Origin: CAIXSC01 sp046349855
GTDB taxonomy: Bacteria; Planctomycetota; Planctomycetia; Pirellulales; Pirellulaceae
NCBI GenBank assembly: GCA_046349855.1
Contig: JAXMBM010000010.1
Location: 62,001-126,000, forward strand
DNA: 64,000 bases
Reading direction: 5' to 3'
Part shown: in pieces, positions 45,477 to 53,309 of the stretch
Position numbering within the stretch: position 1 is the stretch's first letter
Layout of the letters: every line of letters starts with the position of its first letter
Notes under the pieces: generated by a model
Told to the model about the DNA's origin: nothing
The model's database searches: none
What the model saw: only the letters and a program-made list of their open reading frames with translations
Made by a program: the position numbers and the translations under genes

Positions 45477-45703
45477 TTGGACAGCGCCTGGTTCTCCGAC
45501 TTCAGGCAGGGTGATGTGCCTGTTTCGGTGCGCCTTAGCCTGGATTATGGCGCGGGGCATGGTTGCGCGGGGCATAGTCGTGGATCGCTCCGCGATCCAA
45601 CGCCTCTGCGGTCGGACGTTGGATCGTGGATCGCTCCGCGACTCTGTGTCCGGACGTTGGATCGCAATGCGATCCACGCCTAGGACAATCTGGCGCTGTC
45701 CAA
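45477..45703. repeat. Full-length dispersed element with inverted outer ends, abutting a stop codon
   Basis: The left end TTGGACAGCGCCTGGTTCTC (45477) and right end, read on the minus strand, TTGGACAGCGCCAGATT (from 45703), are inverted copies. Inside are an intact hairpin GGATCGCTCCGCGATCC (45582-45598), a second broken arm (45628-45644) and a third variant GGATCGCAATGCGATCC (45659-45675). The right end starts directly after the TGA stop (45704-45706) of the DUF1080 gene. The left neighbour reads TTAG before the end. Confidence 0.88.
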
Positions 45704-46522
45704 TCAGGGTTCGGTGGCGAGGCGGATATTGCGGAACTCGACCCACATCGGATTACCGGCATGCAGCTGGAGCGCCAGGATGCCTTCGAGGAGCGTTTTT
45801 TGTGGATCTTTGTCGGTGAAATCGAGGATCAACCGGCCGTTGAGATAATGCAGGATCCGGTTGCCTCGAGCGATGATGACCACATCGTTCCAGTCATCGA
45901 GCTTGAACAGCTGCGAGAACTCGGCGGCGTCGATCAGCGCCCCGGTGACCTGTTTCTTGCCATCTTCCCAGGTGGCCTGTTCGCCGACGAGGCAGATGCG
46001 GCCGCGGGAACCGCCTTCGTCGTAGATGAAGCCCGAGACGTTGGGCAGTTTCGTTTCGTTGCGAATCTCGTGCTGGTAGCCCCTCACGACCCAGGCATTG
46101 CCGACCTTTCCTTCGGTGATGTGCTTGGAGCGGTACTGGATGCCTGAATTGTTGGTGGCGCTGCTGCGGAACGAGAGACGGAGCTGGAAATCTTTGAGCA
46201 CCCCGTCCTTCCAGATGATGAACGTGTTCCCCTTGGCGACATTTTCGGCTGTCGTTTCACCGCGCAGCACGCCGTCCTTGACGCTCCACAAGCGAGGATC
46301 ACCGTCCCAACCGGTGAGGTCTCGGCCATTGAACAGGACGCGCATGCCGGCCGGCTCCGGCGGGGCGGATCGGGGAGCATCGTCGGCTCGTGCGGCCAGG
46401 GTGGCGAAGAGCGTGCCGGCCAGCAGCAGAGCGCTCCAGGACTTGGCGTGGCGAGCGCTGCGGGGGCGCGACGTGCCCGGGAGAGCGGACGGGGGAGTCG
46501 AGCGATACGACCGAAGTGACAT
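45704..46522 (-). CDS. Secreted DUF1080 protein (3-keto-disaccharide hydrolase-like)
   Basis: A 272-residue exported protein; hydrophobic signal at about residues 28-46 (WSALLLAGTLFATLAARA). The DUF1080 jelly roll starts RVLFNGRDLTGWDGD and continues with GETTAENVAKGNTFIIWKDG, FQLRLSFRSSATNNSGIQYRS and ends WVEFRNIRLA, all family hallmarks. Related proteins cut 3-keto-glucosides or bind sugars; the fold is concanavalin-like. DUF1080 proteins are numerous in planctomycetes. The N-terminal 25 residues before the signal are unusually long and a later start is possible. The stop codon touches a dispersed repeat. Confidence 0.9.
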   Translation of the reverse strand: MSLRSYRSTPPSALPGTSRPRSARHAKSWSALLLAGTLFATLAARADDAPRSAPPEPAGMRVLFNGRDLTGWDGDPRLWSVKDGVLRGETTAENVAKGNTFIIWKDGVLKDFQLRLSFRSSATNNSGIQYRSKHITEGKVGNAWVVRGYQHEIRNETKLPNVSGFIYDEGGSRGRICLVGEQATWEDGKKQVTGALIDAAEFSQLFKLDDWNDVVIIARGNRILHYLNGRLILDFTDKDPQKTLLEGILALQLHAGNPMWVEFRNIRLATEP

Positions 46523-46587
46523 GGTGGATCTCGCGGAGAGTTCAGGGGAATCGACAGCGGGCCCACGCCGACCGCGGGCCGCCCCGA

Positions 46588-46767
46588 TTATGGCTCAGGG
46601 AGCATGCCGCCGAAAGTGACGGGATGCTGGATGACCTGCGCCACGGGCCAGCCCGCCTCGCGGTTCAGCGCCTCCACCAGTTGCGGGACTTCGTCATCGT
46701 ATGGGTACAGGCAATCTTTGGGCACGAGGAGTCCATGGGGAAACAGCTGGCTGTGGACCGCGATCAT
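46588..46767 (-). CDS. Small protein (59 residues), unknown
   Basis: On the minus strand, ATG 46767 opens a frame of 59 codons ending at TAA 46588-46590. The protein reads MIAVHSQLFPHGLLVPKD then CLYPYDDEVPQLVEALNREA and ends VIQHPVTFGGMLPEP. Third codon positions are strongly GC, as in the window's real genes, and a GAGG ribosome site lies 6-9 bases before the ATG. It starts 43 bases after the TM2 gene stop, in the same frame, so an operon is likely. No signal peptide or family is recognised. It may be a real short gene or the remnant of a longer reading frame. Confidence 0.5.
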   Translation of the reverse strand: MIAVHSQLFPHGLLVPKDCLYPYDDEVPQLVEALNREAGWPVAQVIQHPVTFGGMLPEP

Positions 46768-46809
46768 GTCGGCCTCACAGAGGAGACGTGGTGCGGCATT
46801 CCCGACCGC

Positions 46810-47226
46810 TCAGCGGACCGGAGCCAGGGCCAGATGGTTAATTTCGCTGACCTGGCCGTTCAGCGTCCAGAAATCGTACAGCAGGCCAAACCCGAACAGC
46901 CCTCCCGTGAGCAGGTAGACGAGGCCCGTGACTATCTTTCCGAGATAAAACCGGTGCACGCCGAACAGCCCGAGGAAGGTGAGCAGCAGCCAGGCCAGCG
47001 AGTAATCGCAGGGTCCCACCTGATACCGCGCCGAAGCCGAACGTTCCATTCCCGGGATCAGGAACAGATCGATCAGCCAGCCGATTCCCAGGAGCCCGGC
47101 GGTAAAGAACCAGATCGTGCCCGACACCGGCCGGCCAAAGTAGAACCGGTGAGCGCCAGTGAAACCGACGATCCACAGGATGTAGCCGATGCCGACCGAA
47201 TGGGTGGCGGGCAAGGTCGAGTTCAT
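46810..47226 (-). CDS. TM2-domain membrane protein (two modules)
   Basis: A 138-residue protein with two TM2-like modules. The first has GIGYILWIVGFTGAHRFYFGRPVSGTIWFFTAGLLGIGWLIDL (read in parts: residues 11-54), the second LAWLLLTFLGLFGVHRFYLGK, then TGLVYLLTGGLFGFGLLYDF (about 78-124). Each has the G-x-H-R-F-Y-x-G turn between two helices. TM2 proteins are small membrane proteins of unclear role. Start ATG 47226 is preceded by GGGAAAACGCC. Confidence 0.88.
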   Translation of the reverse strand: MNSTLPATHSVGIGYILWIVGFTGAHRFYFGRPVSGTIWFFTAGLLGIGWLIDLFLIPGMERSASARYQVGPCDYSLAWLLLTFLGLFGVHRFYLGKIVTGLVYLLTGGLFGFGLLYDFWTLNGQVSEINHLALAPVR

Positions 47227-47311
47227 GGCGTTTTCCCGAGGGCGAGGTGGCGGTTCATTCCTGTCGTTGACAGCGCACTGGTGATTCGTCCCCCTTGGCC
47301 CAATCTTGTCC

Positions 47312-47365
47312 CCGAGGCCCCCGGCGCACCTGAGGCCCTCGGCGCACCTGCGGCCCCCGGCGCAA
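47312..47365. repeat. 18-bp tandem repeat, three units
   Basis: GAGGCCCCCGGCGCACCT, GAGGCCCTCGGCGCACCT and GCGGCCCCCGGCGCAACG lie in tandem in the short intergenic gap between the convergent-side end of the PVC heme gene and the TM2 gene start. Confidence 0.7.
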
Positions 47366-47392
47366 CGGACCCTCGGAAAAACGGAAACAACA

Positions 47393-50254
47393 TCAGCGGC
47401 TGAAGTTGGGATGCCGGGAATCTCCCAGCGATTCCATATATGCCAGCAGATCGAGGATATCGTCCTGGCTGAACGTGTTCAGCAAGCCCACGGGCATGGG
47501 GGAGATCTTCGAGGGGGCGCGGGATTCGATGTTCGACTTGCTGATGGTCACCGTCTTCTCTTCCAGCGGGTTCGGACGAACGACGACCTTCTCGGGAGTC
47601 TCCTCGACGATGCGCCCGACGATCACCTGGCCGTCGCGCGTTTCGATGGCCGTATTCGTGTACTGTTCGGACAGCACCTTCGACGGCTCGGTGAGGGATT
47701 CCAGGATGTCCTGCCGCTTGAACCGCGTGGACACGGCCGTGAGATCGGGACCGATGGCGCCTCCCTGATCACCGTAGCGGTGGCAGGCGCTGCACTGGGC
47801 CTCATAAAACACCTCGCGGCCCCGATTGAAATTGCGCCCCTTGCCGACCTGGGCCAGGAGCGATTGCAGATCCGCGGTCGTCCATTCGCGGACCAGTTTG
47901 CGCGTCGTCAGAGGAGGAGCCGGCTTGCGAACCTGCCCGGCATCGTAGGCGGCCAGGATGTCGTGCAGCGCCAGGATCTCCTCCGGCGACATGGTGAACT
48001 TGGCCTCCTCGTGGGCCTTCGCCAGGAAGTTGTTGAAACTCGCCCCGTTGTTGAACTGAATGCCGGCGTCGCGGAACCATTGCACCACGTAATCGGGATG
48101 CTCGGTTCGACGCCCTTGGTTCCACCACGCCAGGTAGCTGCGACGCAGGTCGACATTCCAACCCGTCTTGATGCTGCGAAGCGCCATGACGTAGACGATC
48201 TGTTCTTCCTGAGTGCGGGCGGCCTGCAACAGGCCGATCGTGCGGGCCACCGCCTGCGGCGCGTTGACCGCCAGCAGGATCTGGCACAACTCGCGATTGA
48301 CCGACTCGGAGCGAGCGGGGTACAGCGGGTCGATGTCAGCGAGCAGCGACCGGGCCGCATCTCCGGTCGGAACACCCTGCCGCGCCAGCGACACGGCGAT
48401 GACCCGCAGTTTCTCCAGCAATTGCGGTTCGGTGAGGCTGGCCGAGGGAATCGCAGCCAGCGCCTGGAGAATCGCGGGTTGAGTCTCTGCCGGCGTCACG
48501 CGGGCCAGCGCCAGGAGCGCGGTGAGCGCCGCCTGGGGTTGTTTTTCGGCCAGCGCTCGGGCCTGCCACGTCGCCACGGGATTGCGCTCCAGCACCAGCC
48601 GGGCGGCATAGCGGAGGTACCGGTCCGGGCTGCTCAAGTGCGGCCAAGCCACGTCGATGGCCGCCGGGTCGGGTTGCACGTTGAGTGCTTCCAGGCGGCG
48701 ACGTTGCTCCCGCGCCTCCTGGCCTGCCTGGTGACGCAGCTTCTCGGCCGGCAGCGCCTCGGCCGGCTCCTTCCCCGTGTAGACCACGCGGAACAGGCTG
48801 GCCTGCGTGCCGCGACCGCCAATGGTGAAGTACAGTGCGCCGTCCGCTCCGATCACGCAGTCGGTGAGATTGAGTGGCGTCCGGCCACGGCCCGTGCGCA
48901 GCGACCGCGGCGCGACGAAGTTCTCCCACGTCCCCTGATAGCCAGCCCCTTGAGGAGTCAGATGCACGGCGATCAGGCGACCGTAGGTCCAGTCGCAGAT
49001 GAAGAAGGCCTGCTGGTAACGAGCGGGGAATCGAGCCCCGGTACCGAACGTCACGCCGGTCGGGCAGCCGATCCCGATCGTCGCCGACCGCGGCAGGCAG
49101 TCCGGATAGTACTCGGGCCACTTCGCCGATCCCTCCCGGAAACCTTGATCGCCGCCACGGACCGAATGAAACACATGGATCGGGCGATACCAGGGGGTTC
49201 CCCAGTCCCATTCCATATCGCTGTCGAAGCCGAACAGTTCGCCATCCGCATTGAAGCCGATGTCATAGGTGTTGCGCTGGCCGGCCGAGAACAGTTCCGC
49301 GTTCTTGCCGTCCAGGTCCATGCGAGCGATGTAGCCGCCGGGAGGCAGGCGCCCCGCGCCGAAGCCGTTGCCGTCCTCGGCTCGCTTCAGCGGCAGGTCG
49401 TCGGCATAGTTGCGATGGGGCGACGTGGGAGCCAGATCGGTGGGCACGTCGACAAAGTTCCCGCACACGACGTACAGCTTCCGATCGGGGCCCAGCACGA
49501 TCGCATGCGCCCCATGTTCACCCGCTCCTCCCCGCCATTCCCGCAGCAGTTCGACCTGCGCGAAACTGCCATCCCCCTGAGTATCCCGGCAACGATAGAG
49601 CCCGTACTTGCCATCCTTACCTGCTCCGTTCAAGTACAGGTCGTGGTCGACGAACAGCATGCCCATGACTTCCGTCACGGGAATCGGCAGAATCTCTTCC
49701 TGCTTCACCCGGCCGTTCTCCAGCGTCAGCCGAGTAATCTGCTGTCCCCGCTGACCACCCAGGAGCAGCCGCCCCTGCGGGTCGTTGATCATGCTGATCC
49801 ACGAACCGTTGGTCTGCGCATTGGCGCGGAAAACATGCTCGACCTGGAAGCCGGCGGGAACGTCCAGCGCTTCGGCCGCGTTCTCCAGCGTTACCGGCTG
49901 CGAGCCGTCGGCCGGGCCGTAGGTCGCCTTGGTCACGACCAGCTTCTGGCCGGCCGGCGCGGCAATCTCCAGCCGGCCGCCTTCCGGTACTTCGCGGCTG
50001 AGCTGCTGGTCGCCCAGGCGATACTCGACGCGCAGTTTCTTGACCACTCCCGGCGCCGTGTCGCCAAACGTCCCGTTGGAGGCGCTGATCGACAGCTTGT
50101 TGTCTTTCACGGCCGCGACAACTTCCGCCGTCACATCGGTCCCCTTGGCGGCGTGAGCGGCCGGGAGCGCGATTAACAGGAGAGACAGGACGCCGAGCCA
50201 ACTGCCGAGACACCGGCCACAGCGGGCCAACGCAGTAATCAGGTGAGTTTTCAT
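47393..50254 (-). CDS. Secreted PVC-type heme-binding protein (propeller, HEAT-like repeats, cytochrome c)
   Basis: A 953-residue exported protein; signal about residues 15-36 (LGVLSLLLIALPAAHA). After a Ig-like part (40-125) comes a six-bladed propeller of sugar-dehydrogenase type (about 130-500; GAGEHGAHAIVLGPDRKLYVVCG, NLTDCVIGADGALYFTIGGRG). A helical repeat region (520-780) follows, then a class-I cytochrome c with CSACH (about residue 819) and the planctomycete tail (ILESLTEPSKVLSEQYTNT, DGQVIVGRIVEETPEKVVVR). The axial Met is likely in the PMPVGLLNTFSQDDILDLLAY end block. The gene lies 39 bases downstream of a deoxyhypusine-synthase-like gene. Confidence 0.93.
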   Translation of the reverse strand: MKTHLITALARCGRCLGSWLGVLSLLLIALPAAHAAKGTDVTAEVVAAVKDNKLSISASNGTFGDTAPGVVKKLRVEYRLGDQQLSREVPEGGRLEIAAPAGQKLVVTKATYGPADGSQPVTLENAAEALDVPAGFQVEHVFRANAQTNGSWISMINDPQGRLLLGGQRGQQITRLTLENGRVKQEEILPIPVTEVMGMLFVDHDLYLNGAGKDGKYGLYRCRDTQGDGSFAQVELLREWRGGAGEHGAHAIVLGPDRKLYVVCGNFVDVPTDLAPTSPHRNYADDLPLKRAEDGNGFGAGRLPPGGYIARMDLDGKNAELFSAGQRNTYDIGFNADGELFGFDSDMEWDWGTPWYRPIHVFHSVRGGDQGFREGSAKWPEYYPDCLPRSATIGIGCPTGVTFGTGARFPARYQQAFFICDWTYGRLIAVHLTPQGAGYQGTWENFVAPRSLRTGRGRTPLNLTDCVIGADGALYFTIGGRGTQASLFRVVYTGKEPAEALPAEKLRHQAGQEAREQRRRLEALNVQPDPAAIDVAWPHLSSPDRYLRYAARLVLERNPVATWQARALAEKQPQAALTALLALARVTPAETQPAILQALAAIPSASLTEPQLLEKLRVIAVSLARQGVPTGDAARSLLADIDPLYPARSESVNRELCQILLAVNAPQAVARTIGLLQAARTQEEQIVYVMALRSIKTGWNVDLRRSYLAWWNQGRRTEHPDYVVQWFRDAGIQFNNGASFNNFLAKAHEEAKFTMSPEEILALHDILAAYDAGQVRKPAPPLTTRKLVREWTTADLQSLLAQVGKGRNFNRGREVFYEAQCSACHRYGDQGGAIGPDLTAVSTRFKRQDILESLTEPSKVLSEQYTNTAIETRDGQVIVGRIVEETPEKVVVRPNPLEEKTVTISKSNIESRAPSKISPMPVGLLNTFSQDDILDLLAYMESLGDSRHPNFSR

Positions 50255-50293
50255 GGTAGGTGGGAAAAAGGGAGGGCGTGAGACAGGAAACTA

Positions 50294-51571
50294 TCAGGAG
50301 CCGTAGCGGAGGGAATCTCGCAGCCAGTCGCCGTTCTGCTGGAGCTGTGCGACGAGCTGGCGGCAGAGCCGTTCCCGCTCGCTGAACAGGCGATAGCCGT
50401 CGCGGGGCCGGAGGTAACCGCGGGCCGCGGGGTGCTGAGCAAACAGCGCGTCGGGGCCCATGCGTTCCAACCAGCGCTCGTAGCGAGCGCGCTTTTCCAA
50501 CAGGGCGCGGACGATGAACGGCATGACCAGCGAGTAGTCGGCCTGCAGACTCTCCGTCTGCGTCTGATAGGTGTCGCGATCGACCTTCCCCCAGGTGACC
50601 GCTTCGGCCGGGGGACAGGACGACAGCGAGCCATCGGTGACGGGAGCCGTCACGATCTGCACATCGAATTTGTAGCCGTCGATCCCCTCGAGCCCGAAGA
50701 TCTGACTCAACGCCGGCTCCGGCTGCAGGTTGTAGTTCTTGGGCACGCCGCCACCCAGGATCAGGGTCGCCAGGGCTCGAGTCGGCGATTCGGTCAGCCC
50801 CCAGTAATGGTAGGCGCAGGCCTCGAACACTTCGGCATGCATGTCGAGTTCAAAGCGGTGACCGTCGACCAGCCCCGCCTGACTCATGGCCCACAGCTTC
50901 ACCGAATTGAGGAAGGCGCTGCCGTCGGCGGCCGCTCCCACCAGGATCGGGATCGCCAGGCGGTGGCAGCACGCCAGCAGCCCCTCGGGGACCTGACGCC
51001 GAGCTTCCTCGGCGGCATAGGCCGCGCCCAGCAGATGACGGAACTCGGTGCCGGTCATCTTCCGCTGCAGCTCGGGGCGCTGGAGGAACGCCGACAGGAA
51101 GCGGTCTTGCGACAGCAGAACCTGCTCGTCGAACCCGACGTCGGTCACGCGGATCGTCTGGTCGTCCCGCAGCGCGCCGTCATCGCCAAAAATGGGCACC
51201 TCAAAGAAGGCGTCCGGCGTCACTCCCTCGAGCGCTCGGTGGCCGTCGTGATAGCAGACGGCGTCGGTCGTGCTGAGGTACGCGACCCAGCCGGTTTCCA
51301 GCAGGGGGTTGAGCCACGTCCAGTGCTGGCCGGACACCGTGGCGGGACCAGCGATGGCCAGTGTCAGCGGGCAACCGGCGCCGATGGCCTGATCGAGAAT
51401 CGAATAGACGCGCCGCAGGTAGGCCGCGCCGAAGGCCGGGAGGCAGCAATGGAAGAGTTCGTCGAGCGATTCGATCTGGTCGACGCGCCGCGTGACCAGG
51501 GGACGACGCGGACCGGCCGGTTGGTCGCCCGGTTCCCGCTCACCTCCCTGACAAGGAAAACGTGTGCCCAT
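50294..51571 (-). CDS. Deoxyhypusine synthase-family protein
   Basis: A 425-residue cytoplasmic protein of the deoxyhypusine synthase fold. The NAD-binding and active-site block LILGGGVPKNYNLQPEP holds a lysine (about residue 278) at the position of the catalytic lysine of eukaryotic and archaeal deoxyhypusine synthase (GGG-x-x-K). Other blocks: PLTLAIAGPATVSGQHW, WVAYLSTTDAVCYHDGHR, DGYKFDVQIVTAPVTDGSLSSCPPAEAVTWGKV. Bacteria have no eIF5A, so relatives probably make polyamines (homospermidine or carboxyspermidine-type steps) or are unassigned. Start ATG 51571 has AGGAG upstream. It is co-oriented with the PVC heme gene, 39 bases away. Confidence 0.88.
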   Translation of the reverse strand: MGTRFPCQGGEREPGDQPAGPRRPLVTRRVDQIESLDELFHCCLPAFGAAYLRRVYSILDQAIGAGCPLTLAIAGPATVSGQHWTWLNPLLETGWVAYLSTTDAVCYHDGHRALEGVTPDAFFEVPIFGDDGALRDDQTIRVTDVGFDEQVLLSQDRFLSAFLQRPELQRKMTGTEFRHLLGAAYAAEEARRQVPEGLLACCHRLAIPILVGAAADGSAFLNSVKLWAMSQAGLVDGHRFELDMHAEVFEACAYHYWGLTESPTRALATLILGGGVPKNYNLQPEPALSQIFGLEGIDGYKFDVQIVTAPVTDGSLSSCPPAEAVTWGKVDRDTYQTQTESLQADYSLVMPFIVRALLEKRARYERWLERMGPDALFAQHPAARGYLRPRDGYRLFSERERLCRQLVAQLQQNGDWLRDSLRYGS

Positions 51572-51663
51572 TCCCCGAAACTCCTGATCCCCGAAACTTC
51601 CAGTATCCTTGCGGCCGCGGCACCGTGCCGCTCCCTAGATCGCCTCACAAAACCGTGAACGAC

Positions 51664-51857
51664 GGCGAGCGGTGGGCGTCAGCCCACTGTTTCGCCAAGT
51701 GTTTCGCCAAGTCCCGATTTCGGAAAGTCCCGATTTCTGAAACAGTGGGCTCACGCCCACCGCTCGCCAAGTCCTGATTTCTGAAACAGTGGGCTGACGC
51801 CCACCGCTCGCCAAGACCCGAATTCGGAAAACAGTGGGCTGACGCCCACCGCTCGCC
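51664..51857. repeat. Cluster of four palindromic repeats in the 51572-51891 gap
   Basis: GTGGGCGTCAGCCCAC-type palindromes, each with GCGAGCG on one side and TGTTTC on the other, occur four times: one in the plus orientation (about 51665-51692) and three inverted (51739-51768, 51783-51812, 51830-51857). Variable sequence (GATTTC, CCAAGT) lies between. No gene is present in this 320-base gap. The structure is REP-like: a central GTGGGC/GCCCAC stem with conserved flanks. Confidence 0.85.
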
Positions 51858-51891
51858 GATTTGTTAGGCGCTTCTGAGGACACCGTCAACC

Positions 51892-53103
51892 TCAGCGCGG
51901 TGACATCCTCCCCGGCAACAGCATGGGCTGACCGGTGATCAGCAGGTACACGACGGCCGAGTAAAGCGTGGCGAACGGTGCGAAGGCCAGGATCCCCAGG
52001 AAGCACGTACAGATCACAACGAACATGCCGAGCACTCCCAGGACAATGCCCGACATGAAGACGTTCAGCTTGTTGCCCGCCATGAACCGGTTGGACAGCG
52101 AAAACGCTTCCATCACCGGGACATTGCGGTCCACCAGAAACATCGTGCCCAGAAACAGCTTCAACGTGACCACGCTCACAACGGGTATGGCCACCAGTGC
52201 CCCGACGATGCCGGCAATCACCATCGCTTCCTCGTTGCGCGTGGTCGCGGCCAGCACACCTAACGGCAACAGGCACACCAGCACGATGCCGAAGATCAGC
52301 AGCTGAGTCAGGAAGAACAGGCCGAGTCCCCGGGCGAAGATCGGGCCTACCTGGAACATCCTCGCAATATCGATGATGCCCGTCCGGGCCCAGTGGAGCG
52401 CGATGGCGGCGGCGCCCAGCTGGATCCACGTCTGAGCGACAAAACTGATCAGCTGGCCGACGATTTGTCCCGCGACCATCACCGCCGGCTCGCGCGTTGC
52501 CTGGGCTCCCAGATTGATCGGAAAGGTCACGATACCCGGTGCCGAACCCAGGCCCATCATGACCATCCCCAGGACGATCGCCATGCCAAACTGCGGCTTG
52601 TAGATCTCCCAGGTGGTCGTCAGCACCTGCTCCACGGTCACGGTATGGTGTTCGAGGGGACCACCCGAGGCGAAACCACTCCCTGCGGCGGGCGGCGGGG
52701 TCAGGCGAGGCGCCGCGTACGGATTCTCACCCAGCGAACCTGTACCGCCACCGCCTCCACTGCCACCAGCTCCGCCCCCACCGAATCCGCCTCCGTCGGC
52801 AAACGGGTTGCCGTTCGCGGCAGGCGCCGCGCCGCCCCCACTGCCGCCGCCCCCACTGCCGCCGCCCCACGGGGAAGAGCCGCCGGCTCCCGCTCCACTG
52901 GCCAGGCCCCCATCGGCAGCCGGTGAACTTCCCCAACTGCTGCCGGGAGCAGGAGGTGGTGGCGGAGCGGCGGCCGGTTCGCTGCTGGCAGCCGGCACGT
53001 CGACAATCGTGCCGCAGCTCTGGCAGCGGGCCTTCTTTCCGACACTTTCGTCAGGCGTGCGCAGCAGCTTGCCGCAGCCGGTGCAGCGGAATTCGATCGG
53101 CAT
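51892..53103 (-). CDS. Membrane protein with N-terminal zinc ribbon, unknown function
   Basis: A 403-residue protein. Residues 1-36 hold a ribbon (FRCTGCGKLLRTPDESVG, ARCQSCGTIVDVP). A Gly/Pro/Ala-rich linker (40-150) leads to a polytopic region with about six helices (about 170-400, e.g. FGMAIVLGMVMMGLGSAPGIVTF and VVICTCFLGILAFAPFATLY). It resembles the DUF975/"domain of unknown function" type with a ribbon in front, but no family is certain. Start ATG 53103 has AGGAA upstream. The large gene at 24510 starts with the same kind of ribbon. Confidence 0.78.
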   Translation of the reverse strand: MPIEFRCTGCGKLLRTPDESVGKKARCQSCGTIVDVPAASSEPAAAPPPPPAPGSSWGSSPAADGGLASGAGAGGSSPWGGGSGGGGSGGGAAPAANGNPFADGGGFGGGGAGGSGGGGGTGSLGENPYAAPRLTPPPAAGSGFASGGPLEHHTVTVEQVLTTTWEIYKPQFGMAIVLGMVMMGLGSAPGIVTFPINLGAQATREPAVMVAGQIVGQLISFVAQTWIQLGAAAIALHWARTGIIDIARMFQVGPIFARGLGLFFLTQLLIFGIVLVCLLPLGVLAATTRNEEAMVIAGIVGALVAIPVVSVVTLKLFLGTMFLVDRNVPVMEAFSLSNRFMAGNKLNVFMSGIVLGVLGMFVVICTCFLGILAFAPFATLYSAVVYLLITGQPMLLPGRMSPR

Positions 53104-53309
53104 ACATAGAGTTCCTGGAAGACTCGATCATCGAGACGTGACGGAGCACTAAGATAGTTCAACCCCTGGCGGGAGGAAACGGTATGCGGTCCACGGCGAG
53201 CGGGATGGACTGCCGTCGTCCGGCCGCCGTGCGCCTCTGCTCGGCCACCCCCCCGCACCGCGGCCACGCTCTCCTGTGCGCTCCCGAGCCCACTTGCTAA
53301 TCTGCTCGC

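Noticed and set aside
47306..50176. Long plus-strand open frame opposite the PVC heme gene
   Set aside because: No domain; the minus strand has signal peptide, propeller and CSACH motif. Part of its start is the 18-bp tandem repeat.
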